Shown here piece by piece: positions 24,401-39,400 of a stretch of 64,000 bases of DNA. A model generated the notes under the pieces. It saw only the letters and a list, made by a program, of their open reading frames with translations, searched no databases and was not told the DNA's origin. Every line of letters starts with the position of its first letter. The stretch's first letter is position 1. This DNA comes from Phoronis australis (lineage: Eukaryota > Phoronida > Phoronidae). Location of the stretch: the NCBI GenBank assembly GCA_002633005.1, contig NMRA01000966.1, positions 6,289 to 70,288 on the forward strand, in the 5' to 3' direction. Made by a program: the position numbers and the translations under genes.

Positions 24401-27400
24401 ACATCCCAAACGCAAAAACACCTGAATTAGTTTTTCAAACTTTAATTACAAATAATTTTAAACTGCTCTCTAACTCAGAACTTGACAACTAACTCGTGAC
24501 TGCTGTAACCTGCGCAGCACGTGAAGCTTGCACGCGCACACTTTGCACTGTCACCACGTCAGTGAGGATAGTTACTATCCAAGTGGAGTGCTGCATAGTC
24601 GTCTGCGCTCTACAGGTACAGCTCTAACAAGACGGCAGAACAGCACGGGCTATTACTCAGCAATTTAAATTTGTAAATTTAACTGAAACAATTAATCTGA
24701 GGGCAACAGAACCTTTGTTGGGATCATCCGCTGTTATGGCATTTTTACCGTCATTTGGCGACGTGGCGAAAGCTCGGAAAAGTGCTATGCGTTCCAACTA
24801 CGTGTGGGGACTGGGATCATGAGGTAAGATTAACCGCCCTAGGCAGTTGTCTGTCGTAATAAGTGCCCATGTTCGGTTAACCGCCCACCCCTGATTTCTT
24901 GAAATTTCATGTTTAAGCGCCCATGTCTGGTTAACCGCCCACCCCCAAATTTTTGGGTTTGCCAATTTAACCGCCCAGGGCGTTAACCCGAACGTTTACG
25001 GTAGTTCCTAAGCCAATAAACAATTTATTTTCATTTGAATTTTGAGAACATTTTGGGACACATTGTTGAGCTGTCCGAAATTCATCAATTTTCTTGAGAC
25101 TTATTTCAGATAGACAAAAATCCTTTAGTGTACTTTTATAATTGGGGATCTGATGATAGATCGAATTTTCCCAATATCGGCCTGCAATTAAGTTCATTGA
25201 GGTATTGTCATTTCTTACAAGATTAGCTTCTTATTGTCAAAAAAGTCATCTCTCAATCAGTCCACTTTCGTAGATACATAAACATGTAAATCAGAAATCA
25301 ACAACCAAATCCATGAGCAATGCGTTTACCTTGATTTAATGACTTAATTCCTTTTTGATCCCCTTTGACTGTAAACAACAGATCTAATGTATCGAAGTCA
25401 AAAAGCAATGCATTTATTGTCATTTGAATTGTAATTATTTTTGGGAAGTGTCCAAATTTCATCACTGTTTTTGAGAGTTATTTTAGATAGGCAAAAAGCG
25501 TCCAAGTGCACTCTACTATTTGGGGCTTGGATTGTAGTTTTTTCATATTCAGGCTTCAACTAAATTCCCTGAATCGTCATCATTGTTTAAAAGGTTAGCT
25601 TCTAATTGCCAAAAATCACCTATTAACCTGTCGATTTTCGAAGATACATAAACATGTAAATCAGAAACCAACGAATTTGTTGATCAAAACGGAATGTGAT
25701 AAGCAATTTCCGCAGGCATGCTCTCAGATTTTTTATGGGTAACCGGGGGAATGGGAGATTGGGTATTCATAGTACGGTGTACTTTTGCTCTTTCAGAGGT
25801 ACCTATAACGGTTCACAAGTTTAACTTGACCTCAAAAAAACGCTGAAATATTTGTTTAATTTGTTTATTATTGCAAGTATTTGGGTACACTCGTTGGACA
25901 TGTACACCCCAGTGGTAGCCTCTACAGCAGTGTTTTCCACATGTGGGAATTCCTTACAAACAACTCATTTAGTAACCATATTCAAAAGAGATATTCTTGT
26001 GATAATATAGGAAAGAGTAACATTATTTTATAACTAACTATCGGAAATAGTAATTTTTTGTAATTAACAAACAGCGGTCTTCACGTTCTTTACAATTCCT
26101 GACTCCCTTTTGATGGCGATCAATCCTATTGTATTTTTTCACATTTTTGGTTGTTTGGGTCGAATGTCTTGATACTTCTGTGCTGTGCACGAGTGTTTTG
26201 TTTTTTGGTGAATTTCGAATCACAACTTCCCTCATGAACATTTGTAGTGTTGGATTAATATGTATAGACGGACAAAGGGACATTTCTCCGAACTCATGAC
26301 TCCACCGAGAGAGGGTCCCATCTGAAATTGGGGCACCTTAATCATGAAAAGCTAAACAGTATTAAGCTTGGAAAAGAGTGACAGTTCATTCCATCATCGT
26401 GTGGTCAGACGACGGTGCAGGAAGTGACCTGCTTCAGCATGAAAGTTGGTTGCATGCACAATGTCACAAAAAAGGAAAATATACGTAATCGAGTCCAACA
26501 TTGGGTCCTCTCTCCGTGAGCGTACCCTATAAGAATTTGTCAATAGAAACATAAAAACTGTGGCCACTTGAATGTCATCAATGGCCTCCTTCAGACGTAG
26601 GGCCCCTCTATGTGAACATATCTACATTTTCAAAAATCAAGAAATGTGCAGCAATTGGTGATATCTGTCAGGTCATCGATATACAATTTGAGAAAAAACC
26701 AACACTTGTCTCCGTTATCCCTTTCCAGAGAGGGATCCTCTGGAAAAATATGGTTTTGCAATCGCAAAATTGACTTATTGAATTTAAAAATCCAGTAAAT
26801 TAATACGCTCCGATTTTTCGAAATATATGCATGAATCATTACGTGCATGTTTCCAAGTGCATTTAGACGACCTGTGCTGTGAAAGCGGAGACCCCCAACA
26901 ACAATGTCCTGGCCAGGGTCCTCAAAAGGTAAACCATGCAGTGATACAGAGTTGTTAAATGTTGTCTTGACTTTTCTCTCTTATCTGCATTTAGCAGTCT
27001 TTCTTTTCTCGACTGTCCCCGCCCCACGCGTTTGTCAGTTGCCACGGTTTAACCCTGAAAATTTTTGGGGGGGCCTGTGCCTCCCCAGCCCCCCCCCCAC
27101 CCCCCGCTTCCTACGGCCCTGGATTAGAATGCACCAGCACTATTTGATTTTCGGGCTGATTTGACTTACACTGCAGCACTTCCCAGTGGCAATGCACCAT
27201 GGGTGCAATTGAATGCCCTCGCTTTGCTCTTCTTGTTCAGGCGTAGCTCACCTGAGTACAGCAATATTCTAAATAAATTCTACAAATTAGCAAATTACTG
27301 GGATTTCATGTAAGAATTAATTTGTTAGTAGCATCAAGTATAATTATTCTATTAATTGGCCCCATAGCCGTTTCATTCTTTCAATGATAGATGTAATAAA

Positions 27401-30400
27401 GTTGCTGCTCTTTTGACAGAAAGTGCAAAAGTTGCTTATGAGTTGTTCAGCTGAGAGAGATAGGCAGAATCGCGCTGTTTAAAATCGCTCTGTTTGAAAT
27501 CGCTCAGAGAAGTGTCGTTGATTAGTGTGTACATGAACTCAATCAGGCGTTGCCACTCAGAGAACATGACACACAGATAAATTGTGGTCATTTTATCTAA
27601 TATTGAGACTAAGTGATGACTGCCTTCATGACTCTGGGGGATTGCTTGACCACAAAAACAATGTGTAAAAAGTTGCTTTTGACTGTGTTTTTATGCCTTG
27701 CGTGATGCATTGTATAACACCGGTTGTTCTTGGAGAAATTCAAAAGATTTCTCAAAATCGATCCTTATCTCGTTGAAAGGGGTTGTTTACTGCATGCTTG
27801 TTTATTTGTTTCAACACTGTGGCATGTTGACTGACTCGCAAACAAAAGCAAATGGTGACTGAACTTATCACAACCGAGGTAGAACAATGACTGACTCGAC
27901 AGCTCCCACAGTCAGACTATATGAAAAGAAATTGGCGCTAAATTCTTGCCTCCCAAAACGTCATTTCTGGAGTAGAGAACGAATAATTAATTAAATTACG
28001 AAAAGCTATAATTAAGTGAAAAATATGTCTGGGATAATCCACGAACCTTATTTTTGCTAAAAATGTCACGAAAAAAGGTTGCCTTTGCCGTAAAGGATAA
28101 TCTTGGTGTAGCAAGTCTGTAAATAGCCGTGGTGCAAAGCTGTATACTAAATATACATATATCAATATAATAGTAATACAGTATAATATGCTGATTTTGT
28201 ATATTATATAATTGTATATGTATTTTGACGATACTCTTCATACAGCTTGCTCAGGCTGTCTGTAAATGCATATTCTTATGGCAAGGATACTGATGTGTGT
28301 CTGAGTAGCAGACAAGAATTTGTAGGCTGAGGCCATTTCTGGAAGTGTGGCACCATATTTGTTGTGGGGGAATGGCATGGTACTCTGAACATCATGTGAT
28401 GTTTGGGATCGGAATTTTTAACCCATACCACAATGCATTTGCTGTTATGAGCAGTTCAGTCGTTTGGTAACTATAGGGAACAGAGATGTCCTGACAGCAG
28501 ATCTACCTAGACTTTGTGATGCCGTACAATGATAGGTTGACATAGCTTGAGCTGGATAATTAACAGTAAAATCTCACCAATTTAGGACGCAATATGGCCG
28601 ACAAGTAAAATTCCATTTTATCAGTTTTCCATGCAACATATGCAGCTCCAGTTTAAGTATTTATCTATGTTCATGTTTTGTACCATGCAGACAAAAATAA
28701 AAAGTGAATTTTCTGGCAATTATTTATGTCCAAAATTGGTAAGATTGTATCATAATAAGGGTAAGTCACTTTCAAGGGTTGCGGCATTTTGAGAAGTTAT
28801 AGTTTGACACCCATTATTCAGGGGAGAAAACTTGTTCTCAAAATGCGGGGACCCTGTGGGTGACTGTTGTAAGAATAACATTCAGTGCGTACAGCTTAAT
28901 AAAAGAGTCTTTGGAAAAGCAATGCAAGCCTGTGCTGGCTTTGGAAATACAATTGAATACCAGACTGGCAGTGGTGAACAGTGGAGTTGCTGGGTAAATG
29001 CCAGGTGGATCAGTGCAGCATTGTGGGTAAATAGTGATGGACTTCAATAGTGGTGCTGTTTTTTAAAACAAGAATGTTTACATGTTCAAGGAGTATGAAG
29101 TTTTCGTTCATTAACTGCCATTCATAATTTTTGCTTTCATAATTACAGTGCTTTTTAGGACAATCGTTGTTCATGAAACCGATATTTGATCATTTGTTCT
29201 GATCTCATGGTTATGTTCTTTTTCCAGGGCCAAAAGCTCGGAATCACCAGTACTCATGTGTCTGCCTCCATGGCGACCGCAAACCATACGAGAGAAAGGA
29301 AAATTTGGAGAAATTTAAGGTGATGCTTTCATTAGGCTATAAATTTACATTCAGCAATTCTTAGTTGCAAGCAAATTAGTTTTCATGTACCGTACAAGTA
29401 TTGCCGTTGTATTGCAAACCCTGCATATTGCATTCAATGTTCCATAAATGATTACTTAACAGTTGCCGAGTTCACACTGGCGATGGTCATGTCATCAATG
29501 AAAGAAGTTCAGAAAGCCTCTTCTGCGGTGTTCTGCAATCAGCATGCAAACAAAACGTGGAACTAATTGGTTGTATTACTCATATAACTACCTCTTATTT
29601 AATGAATGTAGACTTCAATCCACCAAGTCCTATGATATTTGCATATTTTGTATGTTGTAAATTTTTTATGTTGAATCTCTTTTATAGTGTAAAGGTAAGT
29701 TGGTAAGGGCCTACCACCAATTTGGGGTGGGCTTTTTGTTTTCTCAGATATAGTTGGGGGTGAGCGGCTCGTGTTTGCAGTATCATCTTGGATAACTACA
29801 TTAGGAAAATCTTCCGCAAACAGAATTTGCACGCAAGTGGACGAGAAAGCGTGAACTGTTAACGCCAGAGTATCCGGCGAAATTCTCGCCACATCAAAGA
29901 CTTGATAGTGCCGTCACAGATTGAAGTGAGCTAGTCACTATTGATGGGCTTTGCTGAATATGCTAGATGAGATAATTGCAGTCATAAACCAACATGCTTG
30001 TTTAGTGTAGGAGTTTCAAAGCCAAAAAATGAGCTATAAGTAAGGCAAACAACCAACATGACTGTTTTTAAAATTGAAAAATAAATAGTAGCCATCTTTG
30101 AATTTTTAAAATTGATGCATTATGAGAGAAATTAGCGAATAGGTTTTCTTCAGCATCGCAGCTAAGCCACGAGCAGTAATTTGGTAATTGATTGGGATAG
30201 GTTAGTCACAGTCTGGCTCAGGCTTGCTTACGCATTGCAGCAACAAAACCCCAAATGTTAGCAGTTGTCTCATGTATCTGGGGTAAGGTATCCTCTTGGA
30301 GTACGTAAGCAGTAATTGTAGGGAGTGGGGATGGCAACTGGGAGGAATATTGTCTCAAATAGAATTTTTAATCACCTGAACTCGTGATCACAAAAGATTA

Positions 30401-33400
30401 CTCGACTCTTTACTCAAAAGTTGGCCGTTTACATCATTCGCAAGAAATTAGAAAAATTACTCTAACTATAGCAAGTGATTCATCATTTTTGGAGTTGAGT
30501 TGCAAGACTATTATTTGATGGTCCATGCCTGCATCAAGCAGTCCAATAAGGACTCGACTAATTTCCCTAAATCTTCTGCATGTTCAGTTTGTGTCGTTCT
30601 TTACCCCCTATGAAGGACTGTTTTATGCAGCCGCCCACTGAAACCCAGGTATTGTCTGAGGTATGCTCATTTCTCTTGTCTCTCAGTTATTACACTGGCT
30701 ATATTTACAGCAGCACCTCTCTAACCTCTGTACGGTCCACTTAGGAACTTTTCATACCGCATACACTTTTTAAAAGAAGTTTGTGTTTTCCTGCAGAAAA
30801 ATGAGGTGCGCTTTTTGATCTGCACTGATGTGGCTGCCAGAGGGATTGACATTACTGGCCTACCCTACGGTAAGTGAGATTTTTTCTCATCCATGACATT
30901 CAAAGTAGCTCTTGGTAACAGGCCACATAGTGACACTGACTGTTGCCACCATCTCAGGTGAGGGTGGCTTGGCGATTAGCCTTGCTATCGACTCCGGGAC
31001 AGCGCATCACTTTGTTATTATCTTGGTCACCTGTTTTCCTGACTGTCCTGGTGTCAATCCACTTTGTCCTGAATTTAACGATGCCTTGGTGCCCCCTACC
31101 CAGTAACTGGAAGAGAACCAGAAGAATTTGTCTAGAACTTGATACCAGTGTAGAGGATATTTTTGGGGAGTTGTCTTTGTGCTGTTTGCAAAGAACACAG
31201 CACCCCTTTGTGTGGCCATATTTACCAGCAACTCCGTTTCATTCCACTTGCTTGGTTTAACCACGTAAATGTTTTGTTGTCGTCATAATTACGTCTCGTC
31301 AAATCTTAAAACTTCAGCGCCACATTAATTTAAAAAGCAACCCACTACCAATGAAGGCCCATTTCATTCAAATTTTTGACAAGTTCTGTAGGTTTATACA
31401 TATGAAGTTTATATGCAATCGTAAGTCGACTATGTGAAATCGAATCAAACCTTGAAGTTGGTATTGGTCTGTTATATTGATGTGAATGGTGTAGACTTTT
31501 TCTGTCATTGGAAATTTTGCCTCTATTCAATAAATGTTCAAGAAAATAAACCTGAGTATTCATTTATATATGAGCACTTTATGCTGTCACAACTGTCCAT
31601 CCGTCTGGCGTCCGCTGCTCTATCTACAAAACTGTTTGATGTACGTTGATGAAATTTTGCACTTATGATTCTTTCGCAGATGGGACGGCATGAACGAACT
31701 TTCAAAGGAATCTAATTACCGATGTGCCAACTAATGGCAATTTTAGTTTTTTATTGTGTATCTCTGTATCGTCAAAGGTCCTCACCGGATTTTCATATAA
31801 TTTGGTAAATAGGTATCTGTTAGTGAGATGACGATACTTTCCTATTTTCAGTTGGGATTCGAGATACTTTGTGCCACCTAGAGGCTATTTTATTTACTGT
31901 TTTCGAGTCTGTTTTTTGGCATCCGCCTCTCTGTCATCCAAACCACTCTAAGGTTGATTGGGAAAATTGGCATACTTCGTTGTTTCAACTGTGAAGAAGA
32001 CAGCTGACAACGATCTTCCGCCGACTTTTGACTACTGTGGCACCACCTAGTGTCAGTTTTGCGCCCATGGCTGTAGCTCTTAAACCCTCTGTTACATAAG
32101 GTTCTTTATTAAATTTAGCAGGTGTATTTATATGAAGTTGACAACAAATGATGACGACTTTCGGATGGATGCAATGAAGGCGGCAATTTCATTTTTTTCG
32201 TTGTCCTATATTTCTCTGAAGTTCCTTTGTGGATTTTTATGAAATTTAGTAAATAGCTTGCTATTAAAGAAACAAGTACATGTTCCCATTTTTGGTTGGA
32301 TTCAACTTACTTGCCCCATCTAGTGGCCATTTTCACTGTTTTCTAGTCTATTTTTGGCATCCACCCCTCTATCAACCAAACCACTCTAAGGATGATTTTA
32401 AAAATTGGTATTTATGTTTCTACTGTGAAGACGGCGGCTGGTGATGATTTTTGGATGACTCGGACTACTGTGGCAACTTTTAGTGGCTGTGTTTTTTGCC
32501 TCTATGGCTGTGTCTCTCAAACTCTTTGCAGGATCTTCGTTAAATTTGACAAGTGAATTTGACGACGGGTAATGATTACTTTTGGAGAGGATCTTACTAC
32601 CGCTGTGTCCCCCTAGTGGCAATTTTATTTTTTACGTTTGCTTCTGTAACTTCATAGTTCCTTGATACTTTTCCATGAAATTTGGCAAACATTAGTTCCT
32701 ATTATGAAGATGACAGCTCCTTTCCATTAGTGATAATCTTAATTGTTTTTAGTCTGTTTTTTGTTATCTACTTCTCAGAATGTGCCAAACCATGCAGAGG
32801 ATCATTATGACAATTGTCAGATGTGTACCTACTGACCTGAGCATGTCTGACGTGGATTTTCAAATGGGTCCAACTACTGTGGTGCGCCCTAGTGACATTC
32901 TTCGCATCTGCGGCTGTATCTCTTAAGGTCATCAAGTGCAAACATGGGAGTAGAAACTCACATGCATAAACCACAGTCTACTTGAGGACTGAATAATAGA
33001 CACATATCTTGAGTTCACACAAAAGTGGTATTGGAAAATGCAATTTCGAAGAAAAAGATTATACCCCGTGCCCTGGCCCTTACAAACGACACAGAGTTGG
33101 GCAACCATGAATTTCGCAGGTTGCAGATGAGTGTTTGACAGCTGGTTGTCTTGTTTGTTACTTTCATCAAAGGGACAGTTGGATGTACACCATACACTGC
33201 TCAAAAACCACCGATTTCCCACTCAAGCCCAATTTCCACCAGATACCCACCTCCTACCTAAAGAAAGACATAGCAGCTGTGACACTTTGTCTGTGCATGA
33301 ACCATGGGTTTTTGTTGAAAACTTTTTACTTTCATCTATTTTGACTTCTTGTAGTATTTTGAGTCTGGCATGAGATGGGTGCGTAGTGATTTGGGATTTT

Positions 33401-36400
33401 TACGGAACAAAATCTAAAGTCACATTCATTGGTAACCTGCTGGTTTCCAAAATCTGCCCTTTATCTATTGACAAAGTACATGGCACTGTCTTTTGTATTG
33501 TACATATCTGTTGATAGAGTACATTACACTGTCTTTTGTAGTGAACATATCCATTGACAGATTACATTACACTGTCTTTTGTAGTGTACATATCCATTGA
33601 CAGAGAACATTGTACTGTCTTTGGTAGTGTTCATATCCATCCACAGAGAACATTGTACTGTCTTTTGTAGTGTACATATCTGTTGACATAGTACATTGTA
33701 CTGTCTTATGTAGTGTACTTATCCACTGACATAGTACATTCTACTGTCTTTTGTAGTGTACATTATCCATTAAAAAGTACTATGTTCTACGGAAGGGGCT
33801 CCTCGTGGTTCTTAATGGGAAAGATTAAAAAGTGTTGATTCATTGGCTCAAGTGTTATTTCCGTTTTTTGCTCTTGTTTTTCCTTATTCTTGGTATTTTT
33901 TCCTTGCAGCTTAGTCTTCCCTGTGATGTGCATATGTGTATATCCTCATGTATAATCGATAACTCAGTGTGTCTGTGTGCTTTATTGACGAATTACTTGC
34001 TAAGTGCTCTTGTATTATTTACCCTGTGAACTGAAATTAAATATCTTATGATCCTTGTTTTAAACTGGGTGCTGACCTACTAATATAGAATACACATAAG
34101 TGCACCTCTCATGGAAATAAGGTTTCATTGACAGTTATGTTATTGGGTGCACAACCAGGAATGTATAGACCCATAATGGATTGAATTCTTTATACTGATA
34201 ATTGCTCTGTACCACACAATAGGAGCTAAGGTGAACTTCTGACTGACACAAGGCCCATGGCAACACCACAGGGTTGATGTAGAGATGCATTGTCCAAATG
34301 CAGCAATCACTGAATGTCCCTGTTTCCTAATGAGGCCAGTCATAGAATTCCACATGTAGTAATAAGTGACTATTGTAATTCCAACTTTTAAGAAGCATTC
34401 AAGGTTGCCAGTTGGGAAGTCTGATGTAGCGCCAAGTGAACTATTATTGAAAACAAGCGATTTTGGCAATAAGTTTTTGTTCTAAGGGGTGAAAATTTTG
34501 CAGCTACAAATGATTTTGGAATAAACTAATGAAAGCGCTATGAAAAACGACACTTGGTGAAATCAAATAAAGAGTTTAGGGGTGAGATCAATGATGAAAC
34601 CAACATATTAGAAAACCAGTGATGAGTTCTATTTACATACTAAGTTTGAAATGGTTCGGTCAAAGAATCGCTCTGTGAACTTAAGTCGAGAAATAGCCAT
34701 CACAGCCATATCTTGTATCCGATTTCACCCAAGAACGAACGTCCATGGGCTATTGACTTAGTAATCACTGTTTGTAAATTTCATGTTGATCAGACAAAAG
34801 GTGATGCATTGTTAATTTCAATTAATGTGTTAAGTGCACCTATAAATATTTACTATAAATTGTTATTTTCGATAAGGTTAAATTGACATCAAATCTAATC
34901 CAAATATAATGAAATGAGATTCCTTGGCGTGTGCCATATCATGAATTACTCAAAAAAGTAACGCATTTATTGTTTTTTTTTTGACTTAAATGTGAATGAA
35001 GTGATCGATTTCAAAAAAAAAAAATTCATAAGATTTTGAAACAAGAGACACAGGCTGATGTCAATTTTACGTGAAAATACACGTATTTATGATCGATATA
35101 TGTTTGGAATAACATATAAATTATTTAAAAAGATTCCTACCTTGCTGTGTTTTATCACTTTTGGTTGAGTACGTAAGCAATGCCATGTTTTCTTTGAATT
35201 TTAATTTGCAGAGATATATTCAGTATTTGTAAAATATGGAATGTGAAAATGTAGGCACTCATGTTTATGTTTCCCATCTTTACCAAATTCAGCGTTCCAA
35301 CTTTGAATTCATTTGTTTTTTGGGATATATCTGCTTATTATGTTTATCACCTGACATTGGTCAGTCATTGCTTGAAATGTTGGGTTTTTAGCATATTTTT
35401 ATGATCATTTTTCTTCCTTTTATCTTTCATGCATGTAGTTTTATTCAATATTCCTCGCGGATAATAACTTTTAACTTCTCTTTAAACAATTTTCGTGAAT
35501 AAAATCTGTTCGTTACGCCCTATATCACATTTCTCAACCTGCAACTTTGAAATTCTTCTTACCCATTGGTATTACCACAGCCCTGGAGACTAGACTGGCT
35601 TCTTTTGTTTTGGGGATTTGAGGACAGAGTTCAGAGTCAGTGATAACCTCTGTCTGTTTAAGGCAAAATTCTTTCCCATCCATTTTAGACACTACACAGC
35701 TCAAATTGTTCAAATTGCAAAAGGTGGCTAACTACTCTCTCCTTGCTGAGATGGCCCAACTCTATTGTGTAGACTGCCTGAACAACAAAATGGAGTTACT
35801 TGACTTGTACGTACCCAACACTTTGTCAGAGAGATCTTAATAATCCAAAAGAATGATAGAACATGCTAAATCTGGGCGAATGATGGAAAACCGGGACACA
35901 TATATGAATAAAAATAAAACGTAATTATCATATATCCTTTGTAGTCATCAATGTTACGATGCCAGATGAGAAACAGAATTACGTTCACCGTATTGGACGA
36001 GTGGGACGGGCAGAGAGGATGGGTCTGGCACTGTCATTGGTGGCCAGTGTCCAGGAGAAAGTCTGGTATCACTCTAATTGTAGTAACCGCGGCAGAGGCT
36101 GCTACAACACCGATCTGACCACTAGAGGGGGATGCTGCATCTGGTATAATGAGCCTCAGGTAGGTTGGTCTGAGAGAAGAGATGGGATGTGGGGGCGTAT
36201 ATTGTGAGGCGGTGTGCATGAGGGGTGCACCAAAGGCTGGGGCGGGGATGAAGGATGAGTAAAGAGGTTATGGAGAGTCATTGCTGAGCAAAAGTGAATG
36301 CAGAATCAAGTTCCAGGAAACTGGTTATTGAGTGACTTGCGCTACTTCGCTCTGGTTACAACATGGCATGAACTTGTCGTTTGCATTGAATATCTGTTTG

Positions 36401-39400
36401 GACTGAATCATTATTGAGCAAGGTCAGACAGCTCATCTCCGTATCTTTTGTGTTGTTTGTAGCATAATTCTAATCAGGTGAGCGCGGACTACTTTCAAGC
36501 AGTCAAGCAGCTGAAGTCAATTTAATTTTCACATGCGCAAACTCAGTTATAGTGAACTGTTTTTATTATTCGAACTCCGATTTTGGTTGCTTGTTATGTT
36601 CTGCATAGTTGTGGAATCATTAGTTCTTGAAAATGTGTAGTTTTTAAATTTAAAGCTGCAGTTTTATACTTTGATAGGATGAGTTTATTACATTTTATGA
36701 CTCAGCTCGCAACGCTTGATTGACTCTATTCAAGCCTGCAAACACAGTTTGAATCATGCTGGTCGAAATTGAATGCAGACACCCCGGTTTAGCATTGCAC
36801 ATAATTGTATTTAGGTTATCTGGACCTCATCTGTACATCAGCAAGTGTAGGAATGGGTGTAAGTAGCAAATCCATGCAGTGATGTTGTAGTTTTGTAAGA
36901 GCTTGGTGGACCAGTTAGTAAATGTGAACTGGGACTCTTAAACAAGTGAGAATTTGTTTTTATTCAGGAAAAATGACACCAAAAATGTTGTCTTTCCCTC
37001 TTTAGGATCAAAATTGTCAACGATTTTGTCATATCGGCAGCATCTAAACCTGAATGTTAGCTGTAGAACAATTTTCCTGTGTCATCCCAACCGCCCGTTG
37101 TAGTTGAAACGGATATATTTGCCAGGGGTAACTTCAATGAGCTTGCCCATCTTGGCATGGTGTTTGTCATAGTAGCTGTGGTTATGCAACCTGGTGTAAT
37201 ATAATTACCATAAATTAGCCATGACAGACCTGGGCCAGATGGAATTTGCCAGGGGCAGATCGAGGATTTTGAGTTAGGGTGAGCCAGGGCACAGGAATAA
37301 CCAGAAATGTGTCAGATGAGCGTGCCCAGCCTGAAATGTGGGGATGCAGGGTTTCGAATTTTGGGTTTGCGGACTTGTTGTGTAAAGAAAAAAGGTAAAC
37401 GGGGTTTGTTCAGGGCCTATGCATTGCTTATTCGCCACTGTTTGCTGCCCTCTATTATCGAAGGAAGGAACAAGTTTCCTGATGCTAATGGAATAGCCCT
37501 TTCAAGGGTGGTCCACTTGGTATGTCTGGTCATGTCTGTAATCTTTAGTGATCCCCCAGACATGTTGTAAGCCTGTCGTCTGCCAGTAGAAACTTTTTTC
37601 TGTGAGGAGCTTTATATTCTCTGTCACCCGATTTCTTGGGAAATTGTAGAATTTTCTTCCTCGATTTGAAAATAGAGATTTTTTGAATATAAAGTTGTGT
37701 GTGACTAGAGCATAAGAATCATGACTTTGTGAGTTTAATGACCCCTTCTTAATTGTTGTTGGAACATCGGGTGACATTCTATTGTGTTGGGGGTATTTAA
37801 AACTTTCACGGGAGCACAGATTTAAGTGCCACTGGGTAAATTTGCCATGTGATTTCACCAATATAAGAACCATCAGGAAAATTGTGGAAACGATTCAAAT
37901 GTCCTTGAGATGCCTTGTTTCTAGTTACACAGCACTACAAGATTAAAAGTCATGAACTACTAGCACAGGTGAGAGGATTCGGTGAAGCCCCAAGTCAACC
38001 GAAATTCTTCTTATGGTAAAACTACAACACTCTGTCCTTTGCTTCATTCCAGCTGTTGGCTGATGTTGAAGAACACCTTGGCGTGACCATAGATCAGTGT
38101 GAACCGGACATGAAAGTGCAGGCTAATGAGTTTGATGGCAAAGTGGTCTACGGACAGAAGAGGAAAAATGCAGGTGAGATATTAATTGGGTGTGGAATAT
38201 TGTCAGAAACAAGAGCGAAATTGTACATGAACATAGAAAAAGAATTTTTTCAGTTTGGGACTGAATTCGCAATTTTCACGAGTGTGCGAAACATATGCTT
38301 TTCTCCAATTCCCTCCCTGAAGTGTTAAAAATGTTGATATTGTTATAGGACAGTATTTAATTGACTAAACTATATGATTGTGCACATTACCTTATGGCTA
38401 CACCTTATTTTGCCAGTGACAAACTTGTCTCAACCTCTAGTGTGTAAGCTGCATGAGTAACACATTAATGGGGGCCATTTGACTTGTGTACACCACCCCT
38501 TACCAGAGCGGTCTTTAAATACCCGCAAAAAATGCAGTGAAATTGGGGGTGACGATTTATTTTTTGATTTTCTATTTGAAAGGTTTTAAACAGAATACTT
38601 GAATTGTTCATGAAAAGTAGACGTTGTTTGGTTTTTGAATTTGTAAAATGGGACAAGAAATGTGACTTTTAGCCTGTGAATTTTAACCGAATGTTGCCCA
38701 GAGCTTGCGCCTAGGCCAGCCAGTATTCTGTGCCTCATTGATTCTGTGGGGTGTGCAGCATAATGGGCCAATTACCAAACCAGCAGGGAGTGTCGGAATT
38801 TGAGGTAGGCCAAGTGTCATCATACAATTCTTGGCATGAAGATCATTGAAACCAGTGCCAGAAATTCAAGAAAAGGCTTCAGAGTTTTTTGGGTTGGCCT
38901 GAGTATTATGAGAGTAAAAGGCTTAATTCACTTTTTGTTTTTAGTCAGCTAAACCGGCCAAAATATCAGTCACAAGATATTGAGTGTCTATATGGTTTAA
39001 ACGTAGAAAATAAATAATGAAACCCCTTATCTAACTCATTTTATCTGTGTGGATACTCACACACTAATTAATTTCCTAATTAGAAATTTATCAGTTTTTT
39101 GTTGACCGACACTGAGCTGGTTAAATAGCAAGTAGGATATAGTTAAACATACTGGTCGTTGACTTGCATGACAATGACCTCTCTTTGCCAGATTATGTAA
39201 CAGGGACTGTTGAAGCAACTTCTAAGTCAATAGGATTATTAAGTGCTAACAGCGTGGGTGTTGATTTTGATCTTGATGCATTTTTACGGGACCTATAATG
39301 GTGGGCACTGTGTTATGTAATACCCGCATTGATTAGCCTTCTGTTGAGATATTCATGACATTTGCTTTATCACGATAATTAACGTATTTCAAAAAAGGTC

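Larger units (their letters stand above)
10528..29227 (+). other. DDX1 intron of 18.7 kb
   Basis: Spans the donor at 10528 and the acceptor at 29227. Dominated by transposable elements listed separately. Stretches 13000-14080, 14875-16500 and 25700-28550 otherwise show nothing recognisable apart from a CA microsatellite and a C-rich repeat. Confidence 0.85.

Noticed and set aside
24737-24823. Short frame starting [16 protein letters not shown] near the right end of element G
   Set aside because: 28 codons then a stop; no recognisable domain, could be chance.
35945-36207. Frame starting [13 protein letters not shown] treated as an independent small protein
   Set aside because: It is the internal DDX1 exon d running past its donor into the intron.
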